From JAICYJ01 sp035473255 (GTDB lineage Bacteria > Actinomycetota > Thermoleophilia > Gaiellales > JAICJC01), in NCBI GenBank assembly GCA_035473255.1, contig DATIOK010000073.1:1-27283 (forward strand): DNA of 27,283 bases, read 5' to 3'. The notes beneath the pieces are model-generated. The model was not told where the DNA came from. It did no database searches and was given only the letters and a program-made list of their open reading frames with translations. Numbering within the stretch: position 1 is the stretch's first letter; the number at the start of each line of letters is the position of its first letter. The position numbers and the translations under genes are program-made. Below, piece by piece: positions 24,775 through 27,283 of this stretch.

Positions 24775-25845
24775 ATGGCCGGCACCGATGTGACCGTGGT
24801 GGGAGCGGGCCTGTACGGCAGCTCCCTGGCCTGTGCGCTCGCCCGCGAGGGCATGAGCGTGCGGCTCTGCGAGCGGCGGTCGCCCACCGCCGGCGACACC
24901 GGTCGCTCGTTCGGGATGGTGCGCCGGCACTACTCGAACGCCGTCACCGTCTCGCTCGCGAAGCGCGGCTGCGAGCTGCTGATGTCCGACCGCGAGTCGG
25001 CGTACGTGCCCACCGGCTACCTGCTGACGGTGTCGCCGGCGCAGCGTGCCGCCTGCGAAGGCAACGTCGCGCTCGGCCAGAGCCTGGGCGTCGACACGCG
25101 GCTTCTCGAGCCGGAGGAGCTAGCCGCGGTGGAGCCGCTGATCGACCCGGGCGGCATCGGCTGCGGCGCCTACGAGCCCGACGGCGGCCTGGTCGATGCC
25201 TCGCGCTACACGCTGGCGCGGTTCGCCGAGGCGGTGTCGCTGGGCGTCGATGTGTCGATGGGCGCGGAGGCCGAGCTGCCCGACGACGGATCGATCGTGG
25301 TGGTCACGGCCGGGTGCTGGTCGAAGCAGCTGCTGCCGGAGCTGCCGGTGGAGCTGCACCGCATCGAGATCGCCGTGCTCCGCGACGCGCCCGTGCGCGC
25401 CGTCGTCTCGGACGCGGTCACGAACGTGGTGACGCGGCCGGTGGCCGGCGGCGGCGCCTGGGTCGTCACCTACGGCGGATCGACGCACTATGCGCAGCGT
25501 GACGACTGCGATGGTGAGCCCGACCCGGACTACCGGCACGCGGTGCGATCGTCGCTGGCGTCGCGCTACCCGAGCATCGCCGGCGCCGCCTACAGCGGGG
25601 GCTGGTCGGGGGCGTACGACGTCACGCCGGACTGGAACCCGGTCGTGGGCTGGGTGCGCGAGGGCGTATTCGCTGTGGCCGGGCTGTCGGGCCACGGGCT
25701 GAAGCTGGCGCCGGCCATTGCGGAGTCGGCCGCCGCCGTGATCGCGGGCCGCGAGCCGCGGATCGATCTGCGCCCGCTCCGGTTCGAGCGCTTCGCCGAG
25801 GGCGACCTGCTGAGGCTCGCCTATGGCCCGGGCGCGCGCGCCTGA
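24775..25845 (+). CDS. FAD-dependent amine/amino-acid oxidoreductase (DAO family)
   Basis: 356 residues. The FAD-binding motif VVGAGLYGSSLA lies at about 8-19, GRSFGMVRRHYSN follows, and the C-terminal VFAVAGLSGHGLKLAPAIAE block closes the flavin pocket as in glycine/sarcosine oxidase-type proteins. It lacks the folate domain of its neighbour at 21649. The substrate is unknown; N-methyl or D-amino acids are the family's usual ones. ATG 24775 is chosen over GTG 24757, which lies beside the -10 box. Divergent from the HAD/dehydrogenase pair, it may share their control and pathway. Confidence 0.85.
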   Translation: MAGTDVTVVGAGLYGSSLACALAREGMSVRLCERRSPTAGDTGRSFGMVRRHYSNAVTVSLAKRGCELLMSDRESAYVPTGYLLTVSPAQRAACEGNVALGQSLGVDTRLLEPEELAAVEPLIDPGGIGCGAYEPDGGLVDASRYTLARFAEAVSLGVDVSMGAEAELPDDGSIVVVTAGCWSKQLLPELPVELHRIEIAVLRDAPVRAVVSDAVTNVVTRPVAGGGAWVVTYGGSTHYAQRDDCDGEPDPDYRHAVRSSLASRYPSIAGAAYSGGWSGAYDVTPDWNPVVGWVREGVFAVAGLSGHGLKLAPAIAESAAAVIAGREPRIDLRPLRFERFAEGDLLRLAYGPGARA

Positions 25846-25854
25846 CGCGCCGGA

Positions 25855-25860
25855 TAGGGT
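25855..25860 (+). promoter_or_regulatory. -10 box for a leaderless transcript (TAGGGT)
   Basis: TAGGGT lies 7 bases before ATG 25868, just after the stop of the FAD oxidoreductase gene. Confidence 0.4.
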
Positions 25861-25867
25861 GCCGGGT

Positions 25868-26812
25868 ATGCAGATGCGACAACTGGGGGCGGGCGGCCCC
25901 GAGGCCTCCGTGGTCGGGTTCGGCTCGTGGGAGGCCGGCGGCATGCACTGGGGCCCGAACAGCTCCGAGCAGGATGTGATTGCGGCCATCCACGCGGGGC
26001 TCGACGCGGGCATGACGTGGGTGGACACGGCGGAGGTGTACGGGGACGGCGTGTCTGAGCGGATCGTCGGCCGCGCTGTTGCCGGGCGAGACGACGTGCT
26101 GGTATTCACCAAGGTGGCGCCCGACGAGGGCAGCGGCCTTGCGCCCGACCAGGTGCGCGGTGCGATCGACGCCTCACTGCAGCGGCTGGGAAGGGATCAC
26201 GTCGACCTCTACCAGGTGCACTGGCCCTCTGACGACGTGCCGATCGAGGAGACGTGGGGCGCGATGGCCGAGCTCGTGTCGGCCGGCAAGGCGCGCCTGA
26301 TCGGCGTGTCGAACTTCGACCGGGCGCTGATCGAGCGCTGCCAGGCGATCCATCCGGTGGCATCCGTGCAGAACGAGTTCTCGCGGCTGCACCGGGGCGA
26401 CCGGGACGAGCTGCTGCCGTGGCTGGCCGCGCAGGGCATCGGCTACCTGGCCTACAGCCCGCTGGCTGCCGGCCGCCTGAGCGGCGCATTCGCGCACGAC
26501 CACGAGTTCTCGAACGACGACTGGCGGAGCGGTCGCGGCAAGTACGCCTCGTGGCGGGACGAGGAGGACGGCGAGTGGCCCTTCGACCCTGAGCCGATGG
26601 CGCGGGGCGCCGCCCTGGTCGACCGCATGCGGCCGCTGGCCGAGCGCGATGGCGCGACGGTCGCCCAGCTGGCGCTTCGCTGGGCGATCGAGCAGACCGG
26701 CGTCACGGCCGTGATCGCGGGCAGCCGCAACCCCGCCCACGCGGCCGCCAACGCCGCCGCCGGATCGCTGGCGGTGGACGCCGCGGCGCTGGCCGAGATC
26801 GACCGGCCGTAG
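25868..26812 (+). CDS. Aldo/keto reductase
   Basis: 314 residues. The catalytic tetrad is visible: D53 and Y58 (VDTAEVYG), K82 (VFTKVAPD) and H118 (LYQVHWP). GVSNFD and the late TAVIAGSRNPAHAAANA segment bind NADPH. It reduces aldehydes or ketones, or runs the reverse reaction; the natural substrate is unknown. ATG 25868 gives the normal short N-terminus (MQMRQLG). It follows the FAD oxidoreductase by 22 bases and probably also has its own promoter (TAGGGT). Confidence 0.9.
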   Translation: MQMRQLGAGGPEASVVGFGSWEAGGMHWGPNSSEQDVIAAIHAGLDAGMTWVDTAEVYGDGVSERIVGRAVAGRDDVLVFTKVAPDEGSGLAPDQVRGAIDASLQRLGRDHVDLYQVHWPSDDVPIEETWGAMAELVSAGKARLIGVSNFDRALIERCQAIHPVASVQNEFSRLHRGDRDELLPWLAAQGIGYLAYSPLAAGRLSGAFAHDHEFSNDDWRSGRGKYASWRDEEDGEWPFDPEPMARGAALVDRMRPLAERDGATVAQLALRWAIEQTGVTAVIAGSRNPAHAAANAAAGSLAVDAAALAEIDRP

Positions 26813-26821
26813 CGCCGGGAA

Positions 26822-26827
26822 TAGACT
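26822..26827 (+). promoter_or_regulatory. -10 box for a leaderless transcript (TAGACT)
   Basis: TAGACT lies 6 bases before ATG 26834, in the 21-base gap after the aldo/keto reductase. No ribosome site is visible. Confidence 0.4.
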
Positions 26828-26833
26828 TCCGGC

Positions 26834-27283
26834 ATGGGAACCGCCGCCCTCACCGACCAGTGGCTGCTGCTCGACTCCGCGCAGGGCGACCCGTTCGGCC
26901 GGCTGGACGAGTTCCTGGCGTGGCACGGGTTCGGGGTGTGGAGTGAGCCGTTCGTGCCCGCGGCGGACGGGCTGGTCGCCGATCTCTACCTGGGCTACGG
27001 GCTGGCCGCCGCGCTGCCGGGGGTGAACGTGCCGACGCCGCCGGAGCCGTGCCCGCTGCCGGCGTTGGCCTGCCACGTGCGCTCGGCGTCGGGCGGCCGC
27101 GAGGCGGTGGCGGGCGACTTCCAGATCGGGCGCTTCCAGCCGACCTGGACGGCGCGGCAGCACCGCGAGGCCGTGGCGGCGGTGCGTGAGGCGATCGCGC
27201 GCGGCGACGTCTACCAGGTCAACATCGTCGGCCATCACCGGGCCTCGTTCGCGGGCGATCCCAGCGGGGTGGAGGCGGCGCTG
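26834..27283 (+). CDS. pabB: Chorismate-binding enzyme, aminodeoxychorismate synthase I-like (partial, cut by window end)
   Basis: The first 150 residues; the rest lies beyond the window. FQIGRFQPTWTARQHREAV followed by AIARGDVYQVNIVGHH is the start of the chorismate-binding domain, and a short N-terminal region precedes it. In this family the enzyme aminates chorismate to 4-amino-4-deoxychorismate (folate route) or anthranilate (tryptophan route). The YQVN motif and short N-terminus favour PabB. A folate gene next to a folate-linked dehydrogenase is a possible functional tie. A leaderless start at ATG 26834 is likely. Confidence 0.8.
   Translation, partial: MGTAALTDQWLLLDSAQGDPFGRLDEFLAWHGFGVWSEPFVPAADGLVADLYLGYGLAAALPGVNVPTPPEPCPLPALACHVRSASGGREAVAGDFQIGRFQPTWTARQHREAVAAVREAIARGDVYQVNIVGHHRASFAGDPSGVEAAL

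Overview
The window is GC-rich with actinobacterial codon use. A core block with the order rpsF-ssb-rpsR-rplI-dnaB-purA is surrounded by many leaderless-looking starts (a TANNNT box 6 to 10 bases before the start codon). The block order, the dimethylglycine-dehydrogenase-type oxidoreductases and a tRNA-Sec gene fit an uncultured or little-studied actinobacterium, perhaps of class Thermoleophilia. The phylum is fairly safe; the class is inference.

Left part (1 to about 10.2 kb) is accessory. A GNAT acetyltransferase lies on the minus strand. A long plus-strand run follows: an NAD(P)-binding SDR protein, a two-helix membrane protein of the family often mislabelled 'LigA', an alcohol dehydrogenase remnant, an Acg-type nitroreductase-like protein, a multi-pass membrane protein cut by an in-frame TGA, a small three-helix protein, two tandem SRPBCC proteins, an unrecognised protein, and a VIT/CCC1 transporter remnant. 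The SDR gene and the 'LigA'-like gene are each preceded by a promoter-like sequence and then by the same ~85-base element (716-800 and 1846-1930; about 79% identical by hand alignment). The element has repeated hairpins and a possible ribosome-site-masking pairing. I do not recognise it as a known riboswitch class, and it is the best candidate here for something undescribed.

From about 8.8 to 10.25 kb, a complete selenocysteine tRNA gene (minus strand, 10184-10276, UCA anticodon) and a 66-base copy of its 3' part (8777-8842) bracket a short segment holding a dodecin gene and a broken cupin gene. This looks like the scar of an element that integrated at selC. Several genes to the left of selC are damaged, while I see no damage in the block to its right.

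Right part (10.3 to 27.3 kb): an AraC-family regulator, a secreted seven-repeat FG-GAP protein, a small membrane-anchored protein, the replication/ribosomal block with purA, and a secreted deacetylase-like lipoprotein. On the minus strand, a response regulator, a histidine kinase and a beta-propeller lipoprotein form a tightly overlapped operon. Next come a four-domain dimethylglycine/sarcosine dehydrogenase-like flavoprotein with a HAD phosphatase overlapping it, and divergently a second FAD amine oxidoreductase, an aldo/keto reductase and the start of a chorismate-binding enzyme (pabB-like) cut by the window end. The divergent HAD/FAD-oxidoreductase pair appears to share back-to-back -10 boxes.
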